A stretch of 64,000 nt of DNA. Origin: Ulva prolifera. Its lineage: Eukaryota; Chlorophyta; Ulvophyceae; Ulvales; Ulvaceae. Position numbers and translations under genes: made by a program. This document shows positions 1 through 12,405 of the stretch, one piece after another. Each line of letters begins with the position of its first letter. The stretch's first letter is position 1. The DNA is taken from the NCBI GenBank assembly GCA_023078555.1, contig CM041200.1, positions 4,492,936-4,556,935 of the forward strand. The letters run 5' to 3'. The notes beneath the pieces were generated by a model, which made no database searches, had not been told where the DNA came from, and saw only the letters and a list, made by a program, of their open reading frames with translations.

Positions 1-45
1 GCGGTCGCTTGTTTGAGCAGCCCTTTGCTCAAGCATGCACATGTA

Positions 46-127
46 GCATATGTGGTCCCGTTAATTCGGAGTTGTCAATGTCCAATAGGATACGGCTCAG
101 TAAATTCAGATTTACTTTACTTTACAT
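46..127 (+). repeat. Dispersed 82-bp repeat, copy 1
   Basis: The segment around GTGGTCCCGTTAATTCGGAG matches 55654-55735 in the same orientation, with only a few differences by eye. The shared part runs through TTGTCAATGTCCAATAGGAT and ends at TACTTTACTTT. Its family is not recognised. Confidence 0.75.
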
Positions 128-501
128 GTGCAGTTGCACAGGCCGAGGCTGCTGCTGCTGCCTGAATTCAAAGTATTTAAACGTGCGACCAGGGCCGAGG
201 TGGAGAGGCAGACACCACCGCCAGAACCACCGCACACGAAGACAATACAAACAGCATCGCAGTTGATAGCCGACACACAAAAATCCGAGGCTCCGTAGCC
301 GTTCAACACCACCTACAAGCAGACAATCCCGCATCCAGTACACACTACCTCCCACACGCCCGCGCCCACGGTTACAGACACCCGAACCAACACCCACACG
401 CGCGCACCCCTGCAGAGCCCCACATCACATCCGCCTCCCGAGGCAGCCTTACAGGAGGCCCCCCGCCCTCCACCGAGCCCACCCGCCGCTACAGGCCGTA
501 G

Positions 502-532
<31 letters not shown>
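502..532 (+). repeat. Poly(C) tract, 31 nt
   Basis: An uninterrupted run of 31 C residues. No flanking gene was identified, so its strand relative to transcription is unknown. The predicted glycine- and proline-rich frames across it are artefacts of the homopolymer. Confidence 0.95.
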
Positions 533-2661
533 ACACTCAGCCGCAACCTGATCGCTGCAGCGCGGCACATCACTCCAAGCCGTTGCTGCGTAAAGTGGTG
601 CCGCTCCGGCGGTGACATGACATACCGACACAAGACTACGCAGCCATGGATTGCAGGGCTGAGCACGAGAGAGGGGCGGCGGTGACCCACAGGAGATGGC
701 GCCGTGTGGGCAGAGACGGGCGGCCCGCTGCTCGGGTAATGTCGGCAGACGGGACCGTGCATCCCGTCGACGATGATCAGAACTGCCTTGCCCGCATGGC
801 GGCTCGCCCGCGGGGCAGCGGTGCCGGCCTGGCGGGCGCCCGCGTGGCAGAGCGTCGTGGAGGGGCCGCGCATGGAGCCGGCGAGCTGTCTGGAGGCAGT
901 GCCAGTCCCTGCAGCCATGCAGCAAGCCTCAGGAGTGTCATACATGCGGATGATGCGTGCGTGGCGTGTGTATCGTGTGGCACACATGTGCATGGTGCAT
1001 CAAGTTTCATCTGATATGGATCTGCGGCAGTCCATCGATGTCCATTGATCAAGTCGAACAACAATTGAAGTAGAAATCGAAAGCAAGAGCTTGAGATAGT
1101 GGTACGACCGTGGTTGGGCCACAAGCAAGGCAGTGAATTTGTGTATGCCTGCCGATCCTAATGTACTTCATCTGACTTTGCTAGTGTAAGTGTTTTTATA
1201 TATATTTAATTAGATTTTAAAATTTCATTTTTTTTTGTTTTGCAGTAGCTGCATACACCTCGACGTCAGAGTAAATGGGTCCAGGCAAGTGCTTGAGGAA
1301 GTCTGCAGCTTTCGTGCACCGTGACCAGGGGCTACAGTGGAGCTCAGCCAACAGCTGTCTCTGTGTCCCGACTCACACACACAGCTCCAAAATACACGCG
1401 GAAAGTGGACCAAACCACCTTGTGGCTGTATCCAGTGCATACAAATACAAAGCTAGCAAAGCATTTGTAGCAGCCGGTGCACAGCTGTACCATGGTACAG
1501 CTGTCTTGCATGCATGAGCCCAAGAAATAGCACTGCACATGAACCACTCGTTGTTGTCTTCAGGTCATGAGCCATTCCCTCTTATCCTGCGTCATTGCGC
1601 TGCATTCAGTGGCTGATCCCAATGCACTATAAAACTCATGTAACCTTCTAGCGTAGGTGCCAAGCGGCAACCTACACAGACTCCGGATCTGGCGCTAAAG
1701 TGTGGCACATCAGACACCTGCCATTCCTGCTGCTGCCAGGAAATTCTGCTGGAACATCATGCATGGGTATCGCCGAGCTGGTACTTCGTAGGGGGGACTC
1801 AGTGCCCCCCCAAAAGTCAAACTCGCCATGGCCAACACATTCGAATTGTTGCCTTCAGCATCATCGTTGCAGCCCCCAATGGCACAGGCTGAGTCAGGAA
1901 CTCTGATCACTGCAGTGGTATCTGAGCTGTTTCATGCGGCTGTCTTTCAAAGTGATATGAAGTGCGGTGTAGCTTTACGTGAGATGTCGCTATGCCAGCA
2001 GTACCTGGGCCCTGTGCAGTGGCTGCCAGCCTGCTTGTCGATTGGCTACTTTACCTGGTCGCGAAGCTCTGCGGCTGTGATTTAAGTATGTTGCTCCAGC
2101 ATGAGCACGATGCGTAGCATTTACACCGTAGGGACGCATAATCATGATCAACGCAAAGATGTGCGTAACAATTTTACATCATTGGCCTGCCAAATCACAG
2201 GGACCACAACCCAGATAAATGCAAGAATTCAAAGACGATGGCCACATGTCATCCTCAAAAGAAAGGGCTTCATCATGGGCAAGGGCATGCTCAGCTTGCA
2301 TGCTGACAAGCGTAAATGAGGTACAGTATTTCACACTGGACTGAAGAATGCACAACAGAAGGCATCCACATCCGCATTTTCCGGCATGCTCGAGCAAAGC
2401 ACCATCACCATCGCAGCGAATCATAGCTGCCATCCTGTTGAAGTGCCTGCAACGCAAATGCGACCTTGCCTGCTTGCCAGGCTGCGCCTGATTGATGGCA
2501 CATATGACACAATGTCATGGAGGTGCCATCTTGGCCACACGCTCAGCAAAGATCATGCCGTAGTGCTGAGTGTACAGATGGAGCCTCTGCAACACCACGA
2601 TATATGTGCCCAAACAAGCATGAAATGTGTTCAAGAAAGCCAAAACACACCTGCCAGAGGA

Positions 2662-3118
2662 TCAGGCACTCATGAAGTATAACATCATGCCAGCCAGGAA
2701 AGTCCAAAGCAAGTCTGAGTCTGCGTTCACTCCACAAACAACAGTCCCAGATCTTGTGGAGGGAGCAATCAAAGACTTGCTTCTCGAAGCGGCTGTTGAG
2801 GATTCATCAAGGCCACCGCTAGACTTTGCGTTGCTCCCTGCAAGAGAAGAGCCACATGCTGCATCCAAGCCAGCACGGTGCCGGACCCCCTTGGATGCTC
2901 CGTTAGGCATGCTTGGCTGGCTCATCGTCTCCAACATGGGTGCAGCAGGACTTCCACAAGCTGTTGGCGGAGCCCCAGAAGTACTGCTAAGTTGCAAAGG
3001 TCTAACACGAGGCCCTTTCCGTGGTGCAATCGCAACGAGGGTGCCATCCTCAACATCGCTCAGATCTTCACTGCTGGCAGCCTCCTTTGTGACTTCGAGC
3101 CAGCTGTCACCAGACTGA
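2662..3118 (-). CDS. Hypothetical protein, possible tail-anchored last exon
   Basis: The family is not recognised. This minus-strand frame reads as an acidic, serine-rich polar segment (SGDSWLEVTKEAASSEDLSD) with low-complexity linker, and closes with a short hydrophobic stretch (LLWTFLAGMMLYFM) two residues before the stop. That arrangement would suit a tail-anchored membrane protein. A plausible acceptor, CACGCAG, lies just before 3118, so upstream exons near 3.3-3.7 kb are possible. A competing frame covers the plus strand. Composition is the only support. Confidence 0.3.
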
Positions 3119-4296
3119 CTGCGTGACAGCGCAGGGCCCAGGTCATTTGATTGCAGCACAGCGGCATGAGCGGGCGAGCCTGCACCAGCTCTACCAGTTC
3201 GCCATCACACGTGTGAGGCTTGAGCTCGCCAGCGCAACAGTCACGCACATACACCAAGGCATATAACAAGCGCAGATAGAATATCATAGCGAACAGGCTA
3301 CCTGCATCAACGCTCAATGCTATGTGGCGTACCTGTTTCACACGTCGACCTTTCAATTGCCGGACGAGAGGCCGAAAACGCGAGCAGTTCGGAACATGAA
3401 GTATTCCTTTTCTTTATCCAGAACCAGCCGAAGTCCTTGGTGGTGACGCGGTCGCCACGTCTGCCTTCGCTAGGAGTGCTGGGCTTTGGCGGGGTGCTGG
3501 GCTTCGCGGCTTTTGGCGGAGACGGCACGAGGTTCACCCAAGTGTCAGCCCCCATGTCCAATACCTACAAGTATTCAAGGTCGTCGTGGACACGGAGACT
3601 GACGAAGATTTAGAGCTTTGGATTGCCCCTGGTACCGCAGCTTCATGACTCACGCGCACCCGTACTGACGCGTTTACATCGAAAACAAGTTGCGCCGACG
3701 ACACATTTGAACTGCTGAAAACTGGAGCATGTCGGACGAACATGATTTTGACCTATTAGATGACCACAGGTGCATGGAAGACCGCAGGGCACATGTCTGA
3801 CGTCTCCGAGTCTGACGGAGACCACAGCATGTCGATAACGCTCACACACAGCGAGGCTATCAGGTTTGCAGTGAAACATCCATATGCGGCAAGGAACACA
3901 ACAGCTTGTCGATGGCAGGACTGCATGAGGCACCAATCCGTCTATGATGACAGCGAGCCGAGCTGGAACTCGGACCTTCAGAGAACAAAGTAATCGGACA
4001 ACAGGCGACCACTACCCTTGGATTTGCACCGTAGTATGATCTATTCGCAAGCTCAGCGCGTACGGCTACTCAGTCGAAGTGAAGACAGCCGCTACATACA
4101 CTGCAGAGTTGCTACAGCCGCATAGCTCACAGTCTGTGGCACCCTGAAGCTACCAATCCTCATTGATTACAACGAAATACTGCAGCTCATCCATCTTTTG
4201 TTCTTCCTGCAGCAACGAACATCGCCTGTCAGCCTCGCTTTGACACGTGGGACTCCATCCCCAGCCCGACGATGTATCGAGACTGGCGCCGACTGC
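3119..4296. other. Stretch without a recognisable gene
   Basis: Nothing convincing was found. Upstream exons of the doubtful minus-strand gene ending at 2662 could lie near 3310-3560, where a Pro/Lys/Ser-rich frame occurs, but no splice chain could be built. Confidence 0.35.
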
Positions 4297-4505
4297 GCAG
4301 TTATGTTTCGCGTCGAAAGGGGCCCAGCAGCCTGCCAGCAGCCCCCAATCGCACCCAAACCACCACGCTGCTAGCCTGCCAACTCCGGTGGCCAAACTCC
4401 AGCCTGAAACTCGCATGTGCCATCATGCACCACACAGCCTCAAACTTGACACAAGTACCACTCTATATCTTCAGATTATGTCTACTCAATTTCAGCTGCA
4501 TCGAA
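4297..4505 (+). repeat. Left arm of a long inverted repeat
   Basis: About 210 bases here, starting at GCAGTTATGTTTCGCG and running past CACAAGTACCACTCTAT, reappear in reverse complement at 7110-7330. Identity is roughly 80 percent by eye. The arms bound a 2.6-kb interior holding a 183-bp minisatellite. This could be a non-autonomous element with long terminal inverted repeats or an inverted duplication. No transposase was seen between the arms, and the target-site ends could not be fixed. Confidence 0.75.
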
Positions 4506-7109
4506 CACCTCTGCGTGACCTTGGCTCTGGTAGCTGTCGGCCCAGCGTGATGTTGTCCGTGCCACCGTTCTCTCGCAAATTCTGTGCCTGTGATGACACA
4601 GTATGGCTTCGTTTGACTAGCTGCTGTACCATACGAATTATATCATAGCAACGTGCTGTGTCTGACGTACAGCACCTGTATCCTCGTGTCGAATACGGCT
4701 TCTTCAGAGCGCAAGTAACGCGCAAGAAACCGTACCGTCGCATTGCCGGTTACATGAAAGCTTGCAACAGGTGCCTTACAGCGGTGCTCATGGATGCCAT
4801 GTCAATGCCGCGCTGCGTGCGCACACAGGTCCTACAAAAACGTGCCTGTCGTGTGGGTGAAGGATCGCAGCCCGTCTTTGAACACACATGCGAAGGAGGC
4901 TGCAGCCGATGTCTGTCCGAAACTGTCGCTGTAAGTGTGGATCAGGAACACGGGATATCTTGTTGCCAAACGGAACACCACCACAGTTGCCGTACAGGCG
5001 GTGTGTGCCTTACAGCCCAACTGCTGCAGCAGCATTGGTCCCCACGCTTGATTGCACTTGTTTCAATGGATTCATCGCTGCCTCGTTGCGGGAATTAATG
5101 TACTGATCGCGAAAGACCGTGCCAGCACGCTGTCTTAACATAACTGCTCCACATCAAGGGCTGCAGATCTGCAGAAACATTGCAAACATGGCTGCCTATC
5201 CACCTCGCTGCATACAGCTGCACCTCGCTACACATAGCTCGACACAATCCACCAAAACAAGAGGTCCAATTCGATCATCGCTCAGACATCGTTGCAGAGC
5301 AAGAACATGCCTCTGCAACAAACTGGCAGTCATCAGCAGAGCAAGTGCAACACGCCCACCATTGATACTTGAGCGGGGTCTTAGTGTACATGCATAGGTA
5401 CCGGAGTATGTAACCTCTGCAATGGAATGAGTACATGTCAACACGGGTGTGCTGTGCGAGAGTCTGGTGTGCACAGCACAAGCACGGCCCATCAACATGC
5501 ACGCAATGTGCAGCAGCTGCAGCTGAATATTGGCAGCCATACTCCTTAATACAGGTGCATCTACATATTCAAATTTCAGAGATGTGTGATCTCCAGTTCC
5601 AGAGCAGTGAGCTGGGGTGTGCTGTGCGAGTGCCGTAAATTTGCCGTATTGTGTGCCAGCACAAGCGCAGACCATCTCCATGCACGCAATGTGCAGCAGC
5701 TGTAACTGAATATTGGCAGCCATACGCCTTGACACAGGTGCATCAACATATTCAAATTTCAGAGCTGTGCGACCTCCAGTTCCATAGTGGTGAGCTGGGG
5801 TGTGCTGTGCGAGTGCCGTAAATTTGCCGTATTGTGTGCCAGCACAGGCACAGACTATCTCCATGCACGCAATGTGCAGCAGCTGCAGCTGAATATTGGC
5901 AGCCATACTCCTTGACATAGGTGCATCAACATATTCAAATTTCAGAGCTGTGCGACCTCCAGTTCCACAGTGGTGAGCTGGGTTGTGCTGTTCGAGTGCC
6001 GTAAATTTGCCGTATTGTGTGCCAGCACAAGCGCAGACCATCTCCATGCACGCAATGTGCAGCAGCTGTAACTGAATATTGGCATCCATAGTCCTTGAGA
6101 TAGGTGCATCCACATTTTCAGATTTCAGAGCTGTGTGATCTCCAGTTCTAGAACGGTGACCTTGGGTGTGCTGTATGAGTGCCGCAGATGTGCCGATCTG
6201 GGTGCCGGCACAGGCATATACCAACATACTGCACTCAATGTGCAGCTGAAGCTGCAGGTTAGTCGTCACAGTCCTTGTCATGTGCAGAAAAGCTTGGGCC
6301 TCTATTGATGGAAGCAAGAATGGACAGGCGGTACATGATTCTGGGCTCTCTAGAGCTGAACTGCATTGCTCAGCACCAGTGCCTCCTGATCCGGCTGAAG
6401 GACAGCAGCTGCACTCTTTGTCCATTCGAAATTATACAACAGCTGCTCCTGTAGCTTTATAGACGGTGCATGTCAGCTGGTGTGTGCAAGCGGGTTGCTG
6501 AGTTGTGCTGAGTTCTTCTTGAAACAGTCGTCGCAGCACATCCATTGCATCAAGCCAAAGAAGTCTACGCAAATGTAAATATATTCTGTAAACTAATATA
6601 CAAACTGCAGCCCGCAATGATAGGCTGGACACCGATCAGGCAGAAACAGTTCTGGATGGACCTCCACCACTGGAGGATATCATGAATTCTATTGCATGGT
6701 AGGATAAGCTAGAGATTTTCTCACCGAATGCAGATCGGAGGCAACTGCATTCCTTTTGCTCTGCACTCAGCTGGAACTGCATACTCCACATATGAACGAT
6801 GGAATCTACGTGCTGAGGTACAGATGCAGCGAGGCCACTTGCAGGACCAGATTAGCCATACACAGGAAGTTTTGTACATACTGGTGTCCTTGGGACGTTC
6901 AGTGAGCGGCAGCGGTGCAGCAACGGTGTTGCCTGGCGATCACCACACCATCGACCATTTACGTCGCGTACAAAAAGCATCAGGTGTAGCAGCGAATCAA
7001 ACTAATCTATGCTGTGTCATCACCAGCACAAGCTTGTGGAGAGACAGGTTGCACGGGCACCCCCACGCTGGCGAGCGGGGCCTACAGCTACCAGTGGCGA
7101 GATCACTCA
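4506..7109. other. Interior between inverted-repeat arms, no conserved gene
   Basis: Apart from the minisatellite listed separately, I see no recognisable coding region. The longest minus-strand frame (5196-6425) exists because the repeat unit is a multiple of three and is stop-free in that phase. Confidence 0.5.
5450..6270. repeat. Minisatellite with 183-bp units, about 4.5 copies
   Basis: The word CTGAATATTGGC recurs at 5523, 5706, 5889 and 6072, giving an exact period of 183 bp, with a decayed unit beyond. Units differ by scattered substitutions. Because 183 is a multiple of three, one minus-strand frame stays open and encodes a 61-residue repeat containing CACAGTQYGKFTAL. There is no other evidence that it is translated. 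Confidence 0.9.
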
Positions 7110-7330
7110 TAGACGCTCGATGCGGCTGGAACTATGCAGTAACAATATTGAGACATAGAGTGGTACTTGTGTCAAGTTTGAGGCTGTGTGGTGCATGATG
7201 GCACACGCGAGTTTCAGGCCTGAGTTTGGCCACCGGACTCGGCAGGCTGGCAGCGTGGTGGTCTGGGTGCGATAGGGGGCTGCTGGCATGCTGCTGGGCC
7301 CCTTTTAACGCGAAACATAACTGCACTGCG
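7110..7330 (-). repeat. Right arm of a long inverted repeat
   Basis: Reverse-complement partner of 4297-4505. Similarity begins near the complement of GCATCGAAC and stops just outside the ATAACTGC word at about 7325. Small insertions distinguish the arms, so this is not a recent perfect duplication. Confidence 0.75.
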
Positions 7331-9663
7331 TGTCCGAGCACTCCACCACGCCACCGGGCTGCAGAAAAGTGCCAGTGCAGACAGGGTGCCAGTATGTCCT
7401 GCAGCTGCAATCTGCATAATACTACGTCAACGCGGTGCTGTGACCTTGTCGCGCGCAAATCCGTTCAAATCTTCATTGCTTGTTCACACGGAGGCATCTC
7501 TCCGCCAAGTGCGTAAGACAAACGTAGACCAGTTTTGGTGTACTCATGCCACTGTCTGCCAGATTAGCGCTGTCGACTGGAGAGTGACGCGTATACGCGC
7601 TGCCGTGGTGCTTGAGTCGGGGCTTGTCGTCTCTGGTGGTCGCAGCTTCTTCTATAATTGAAATGGCGTGGGCCGCTGCAAGTGTGCGTTCCTGACGGGG
7701 GCCTCGGGCTACACAGATCCATGGGGGCACACAGATACAGCCATGCAACAAACGATATCGCGGCACCTGAGTCTAGGCGGACATGTACACATGCAGCAAG
7801 TTCTGGAGCCTTCTGGAGCACGTTTCTTCGTTTCTTCAACGAAACGTGCTTCTGGAGCACGTTTCGTTGCATAGCCCAGATTGCGTCGGGGTGAGCCTTG
7901 CACACCGTCCAGATCGGGGCTGCTGTGCCACCAACGCAACGGCAGGCATCACAGCATGTACGAGTCACTGCACAGGACGGACGCGGCTGCTCAGATGCAT
8001 GTGCAGGCCCTTGTTTTCAGACATGGGAGGAGCAGAGGCTATGCGATGCCTTGCTGCTGACTGCCTGAGCACAGAACGCATCATGCCTGCAGACCCGCTG
8101 CCACTTCCAGCAGGCCGCAATGCCACAGGCCCACTGCTCGTATTCTACCTGTTCAGTGCAGCCACCACGTAGTAAGGCTCACCTTGAACATGCCTGCACG
8201 GCCCTGCGCCGAATCGCTGCGTCAAGAGTGTGCAGAGGCTGGTTGTGGGTAGTGCGATGCACACAGGGCTGTAGTGATCTGGTGCTACGAGCACGTACCT
8301 GCTGGAGTGTGTGCCGGCTTGAACACCTGCAGTCCCCACTTAATGCTGTTGCCAAGCATGCTGCTGTGTTTGGATCCGTCCAGGTGGCCTGAGGGCGGGC
8401 TGCCACCTGCGCTGTTGCAGCCCAAACCAGTCCATGCACCACGAACGCAGTTCATGCTGCATATTTGACCTCTCTTGCTGTGCTGCTTAGGGCAGACCGC
8501 GCTCATGGGTGTGACACGTACAGATGATTTCTACCAAGTAATCACAACGATTCCTTTGCAGTGGCTTTTTGTGTCAGACTCACTGTACATGTGCATTGCC
8601 AGCGGGGTCGGGTGCGGTGCTTCCGAATCTGCAATCTACATGACCGTCACCCCCAAAATCACTGACAGCAGCTCATGTTGACAACATCATGGCTAACAAA
8701 AGTGCAGTCCATGAACGACACCCACGGGGTTGCATGTGCCGAGGTGGGGACTATGCATGCAAGTGCGATTTAGTTTGTCATTCCTGGGCATGAGGCCAAT
8801 TCCATTGTCGCTGGGCTATGGCCCTGGACCGAGTGTTTCGTTCCCGTTGCTGCAGCGTGACTTTGCGGGGCAGTGGTCGTCCACGATCCGCACACAACGC
8901 GCTGGAGCGATGCTGTTGGTGATGAGAAAGCCGTGCGTGCGTTGCTTTGTGCATAGCAAGCTCGCATGCATGAGGTCTACATTAATTGAAATACCTAAGT
9001 GTCGCATGCTGCTGCTAAAACAACCCAGTAAAAGGAAGTGCTTACATGCATGTTAGCTATAGTTGGAGCCCGAGGAGATTGCAGCTACCTCGTACAGAGC
9101 ATGAGACACAGCTCATGTCTTCAGACAGTGGCATTGTGCAATGAAGCAAGCCTGGGTCCGAGCACATGGCTGCACACTGACGTGATCATGATTACATATT
9201 CATAGCGCAGCAGCTACATCTAAGTCAAAGTGCGCCATTGTGATGTATTGGCCTGGGCAGGAGTATGCCTTGCCAGTAATGCATGTTGGCACTCGACCAG
9301 CCAATTGCTCCACACCGAAATTTGGTTCACGGTGGGACAGACAAACTGTGATCCCTATCTGGTTGCAGCGATCGCTGTTTCTGATCGGGTCGACTCACCA
9401 GCTGCAGTCTCGACATGATCAATCGGACAGAAAATATGTAGGTGAGGCACCTTCGTCTTGTGGCATCGCCTCATGACCATGTGCCCCATCAGTTGTGTAA
9501 GCATGCACAGGTTGCCTGTTACTTGCAGAAGACATCCATGCATCAGCCAGCCCATCTAGCAGTGTGGCCCATCTAATGCTTGGTTGTGACAACAACAAAA
9601 AACCGAACAATAAAATCGTTTAGTAGAGAAGAGGACCATGCATTGACCATGAATTCCCCGAAC
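7331..9663. other. Stretch without a recognisable gene
   Basis: No conserved family is visible. At 7798-7873 the phrase TTCTGGAGCACGTTTC occurs in direct and partly inverted copies, a small local duplication. The right end is the 3' flank of the Golgi SNARE gene. Confidence 0.45.
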
Positions 9664-10545
9664 TCAGAACCATTTTCGGACTAAGTACGTAAGCAACAGG
9701 ATAGAGCACAAGACCACAACAGTTGTGATCACAATTGTGTCCCTTGATTTACGACGACGTATGGCGTTCAGAAGGCCGTTGACGACCGGAAACTTGGATC
9801 CGACGGTCATCATCTTGTTCCCGATGTTGTCAAGCAACGAGCGCTGGTCTTTGAGGGAGTTCCCAATGTGGGCAGCATGAGCCAAAACATCATCTAAGGC
9901 ACTCACGTTGGCACCCACGTTGTTACGCTCTCTCATCAATGCGTTTGCATTTGATTGCACTGTCACGCCCATGAGCGGGGTGATTTCCTTTGCCCCTGCT
10001 AACAGATCTGCACGGTCCTTGGCCTGCATGTACAGGACTGCTTGATCAATGGTTCAAACGAGTTAGGCATAAGAAATCCTTCAACTAATATGCCTCTCCG
10101 GTGTGTAACAAGTTTTGCATTGCCTGACCGATCCGGGAATTGCGTTCTGTGATCTGGATCAGGAACCGGCGCAGGATTTGGCACAGCCTAGTATACTCAC
10201 CTGCTCAATTTGTGCACTGAGTCGCCGAAACTCTTGTGAGTAGTCTTGCATGATATCCTTGTGGCGTGCTATGGTATGCTGTCGAACGTCACTGCCCATG
10301 ACCTCACCCTCCATTGAAGCGTGCACCTCGCTGAGCCGTTTCAATAAACCTTTCACTTCGACAGAAGTTTGAGAAGCGCCCTGCTCAGCACGCGATCCCT
10401 CTGCGGTTGAATCAAAGCCGCTACACAGGCGAGACAGGAAGGCTAGCTTCATTTCTATTTCGCCCTCGAGCTTGCGAGCTTGTTTCCGTAAACTTTCCCA
10501 CATCGTCAGCGACTTCTGACCAGCAGACTCAAAACTCAAGGACAT
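9664..10545 (-). CDS. GOS1: Golgi SNAP receptor, Qb-SNARE of the GOS1/GOSR1 type
   Basis: A tail-anchored SNARE acting in intra-Golgi and ER-Golgi vesicle fusion. Exon 1 (10545-10201) carries the N-terminal helical region with the family opening MWESLRKQARKLEGE, and ends at a CAG|GTGAGT donor. Exon 2 starts at 10023 after TGCAG and is in frame. It holds the SNARE helix, with LDDVLAHAAHIGNSL and the family signature KFPVVNGLLNAIRRRKSRD, then a C-terminal transmembrane anchor (IVITTVVVLCSILLLTYLV) and a short charged end. The joined protein is about 234 residues, against about 250 in human GOSR1. The start at 10545 is the first in-frame ATG fitting the family length; 10503 is an alternative. 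It lies divergent to RAD23. Confidence 0.92.
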
Positions 10546-12405
10546 CGCCAAGGTCGCATTGAGCGCGTACAGGCTTCCTTCATAGACTAGAGATGCTATG
10601 AGGAGGCCTTGCCGCGTACCACATAGCGGAGTCCCCTGCTGACTGCACGAGAAAGATTCAGGCATTGTGCATTCATTTAGGAGCGATCGTTTGCGAATGT
10701 GCACCCTTACCTTGCAGCGTACAATGCATGGGCTTCATTGAGACGCGAGAGGGGTGCTGTATGCATGTTCAAGCAGCGGTTCCTCCCAACTTCTACGGAG
10801 AGGAGGGGGTGGTGATGATTGCATGGTGCAAAACACAGCATGGACATGCAGGGCGCATGACCTTTCGGACGGAAGCCGGAAATCAGATCTTCGCTCTGGC
10901 CTCATCGTGTGCGATCCACTGCTGCACCAGGCTCACCCACCACAACAGCTCACTGTGTCAGTGCAAGCCTATAACCGTTGTGGGTGGAAGCCTAGTTCCA
11001 GGCTCACCCTCAAGAATCTATATGTATATAGTTCGTTGTCAAGCTCCTTTACTTGACTCTGAGTCTCTCGCAAACACTTTTAGTTCAAGTTCCTGCTCAA
11101 GTTGACGGTGCGTCAGGCAAAAACAGCTTGTCCAGAAGATTGCAAGCACGACATGTGGTGTCTTTGGCTCTCATGCTGTGCTTATTGACTACACCTTGCC
11201 TGCACGTGTCAGTTGCCCTGGCACGTCCAATCCAAAGCATTCCGTACAGCAGGTACATATACTGTGGGAGTGAAACGTTCGTCATAGTTCTGCGGGTCCA
11301 CAACAGGTTGCCGTGATCAAACATGAGGGCGCAGCACCAGGGGGATCCATATGTCGTGTTTCACGACAAGTTTTGGGCGTGGTTGGAACATCGGTGTCAC
11401 CGACAACATGGCATCAAGCAAACCGTGCTCTGGTGTGCTGTGGCTCAAGGCCATGGGCACATGCTGGTCAGTCTCTCTTTGGCCACCTCCCATCTTGCAG
11501 TATCCATGGTGAAGGACATACATGTGTTCCTGGCCAAGGTGTAGCTTGGCACAGTTTTGGGTTTGGCAAGGGTCGGCCTGGCTGCTCAGCCCCACAAGGA
11601 CACAGAATTGATCTTCCATCTAATAAGTTATTCTGTTTAGTAACACTTTGTTAGGCGCGACCCGATCCGCTGTGCGTAGCAGGAAAGATGCCAGATGTAT
11701 GGGCCCTTTAAGTCAGATGAAAGAGCAGGGCCATGCAGCTGACATGGAGCTCATATTTGCCAGATATGGGTGCTGACAGCGTTCACCAGTACTCAGTGAC
11801 GCACACTGGCTTCGAGACGCATTCGGGTTGTGGCAGATCTGCCCGAATGTCATTCACAGTACCCAATCGCAAATTTACCAAGCACACAGAAAGGAGTGTC
11901 TGCGCAGGAACAGTTGAACGATGCAAGCGTGATCAGACACCGACCCCTAGCCTTGTCGAAGCGGACCGAAACAATCAGGCGAGTTGATATTTCTTTGTTC
12001 CCTGGCCAAGGGATGCTTTGGCGGGTCAACGACCGGCAACTGTGCCTGGAGAAAGTGACCGTGAGGCCCTTGTGCCGCCTAGTGGACAGCTGGGATAAAT
12101 TTCATGCAGTGCTGAATTGATCTTAGGGCCACACCGAACCAGATAGCTCGTCGTGCCTGCAGCTCAGCCTTGCAAGGGACTGGGTGTCGTCGGTGCGACT
12201 TCGTGGCTTTCGCGAAGCTTCAACTGTCTCACTGTGTTCGCATGTGCCAAAGACAGTCAGGATGTGAATGTGATGTACGTTACAGATGGTGGCACGAACG
12301 ACATTTGTCCTGCAACTATTATTTGCCACGACACGACATTTGCCCAACACTGCTGCGGGGGAGTATCGTCAGTTTTCTTCGTCAACATCGTCGATCAGTT
12401 AAAAA
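10546..12405. other. Divergent intergenic region between GOS1 and RAD23
   Basis: About 1.9 kb between two divergently transcribed genes, so both promoters should lie here. No conserved coding region or clear core promoter element was recognised. Confidence 0.5.

Larger units (their letters stand above)
1..2661. other. Stretch without a recognisable gene
   Basis: I see no conserved protein family on either strand here. The left 470 bases are rich in CA words, resembling the flanks of the retroposon copies further right. The stretch also holds a dispersed 82-bp repeat and a 31-nt poly(C) run, listed separately. Open frames are short and overlap on both strands, as expected by chance. Confidence 0.5.

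Noticed and set aside
449-925. Frames with runs of glycine across the poly(C) tract
   Set aside because: Homopolymer translation with no other protein-like features.
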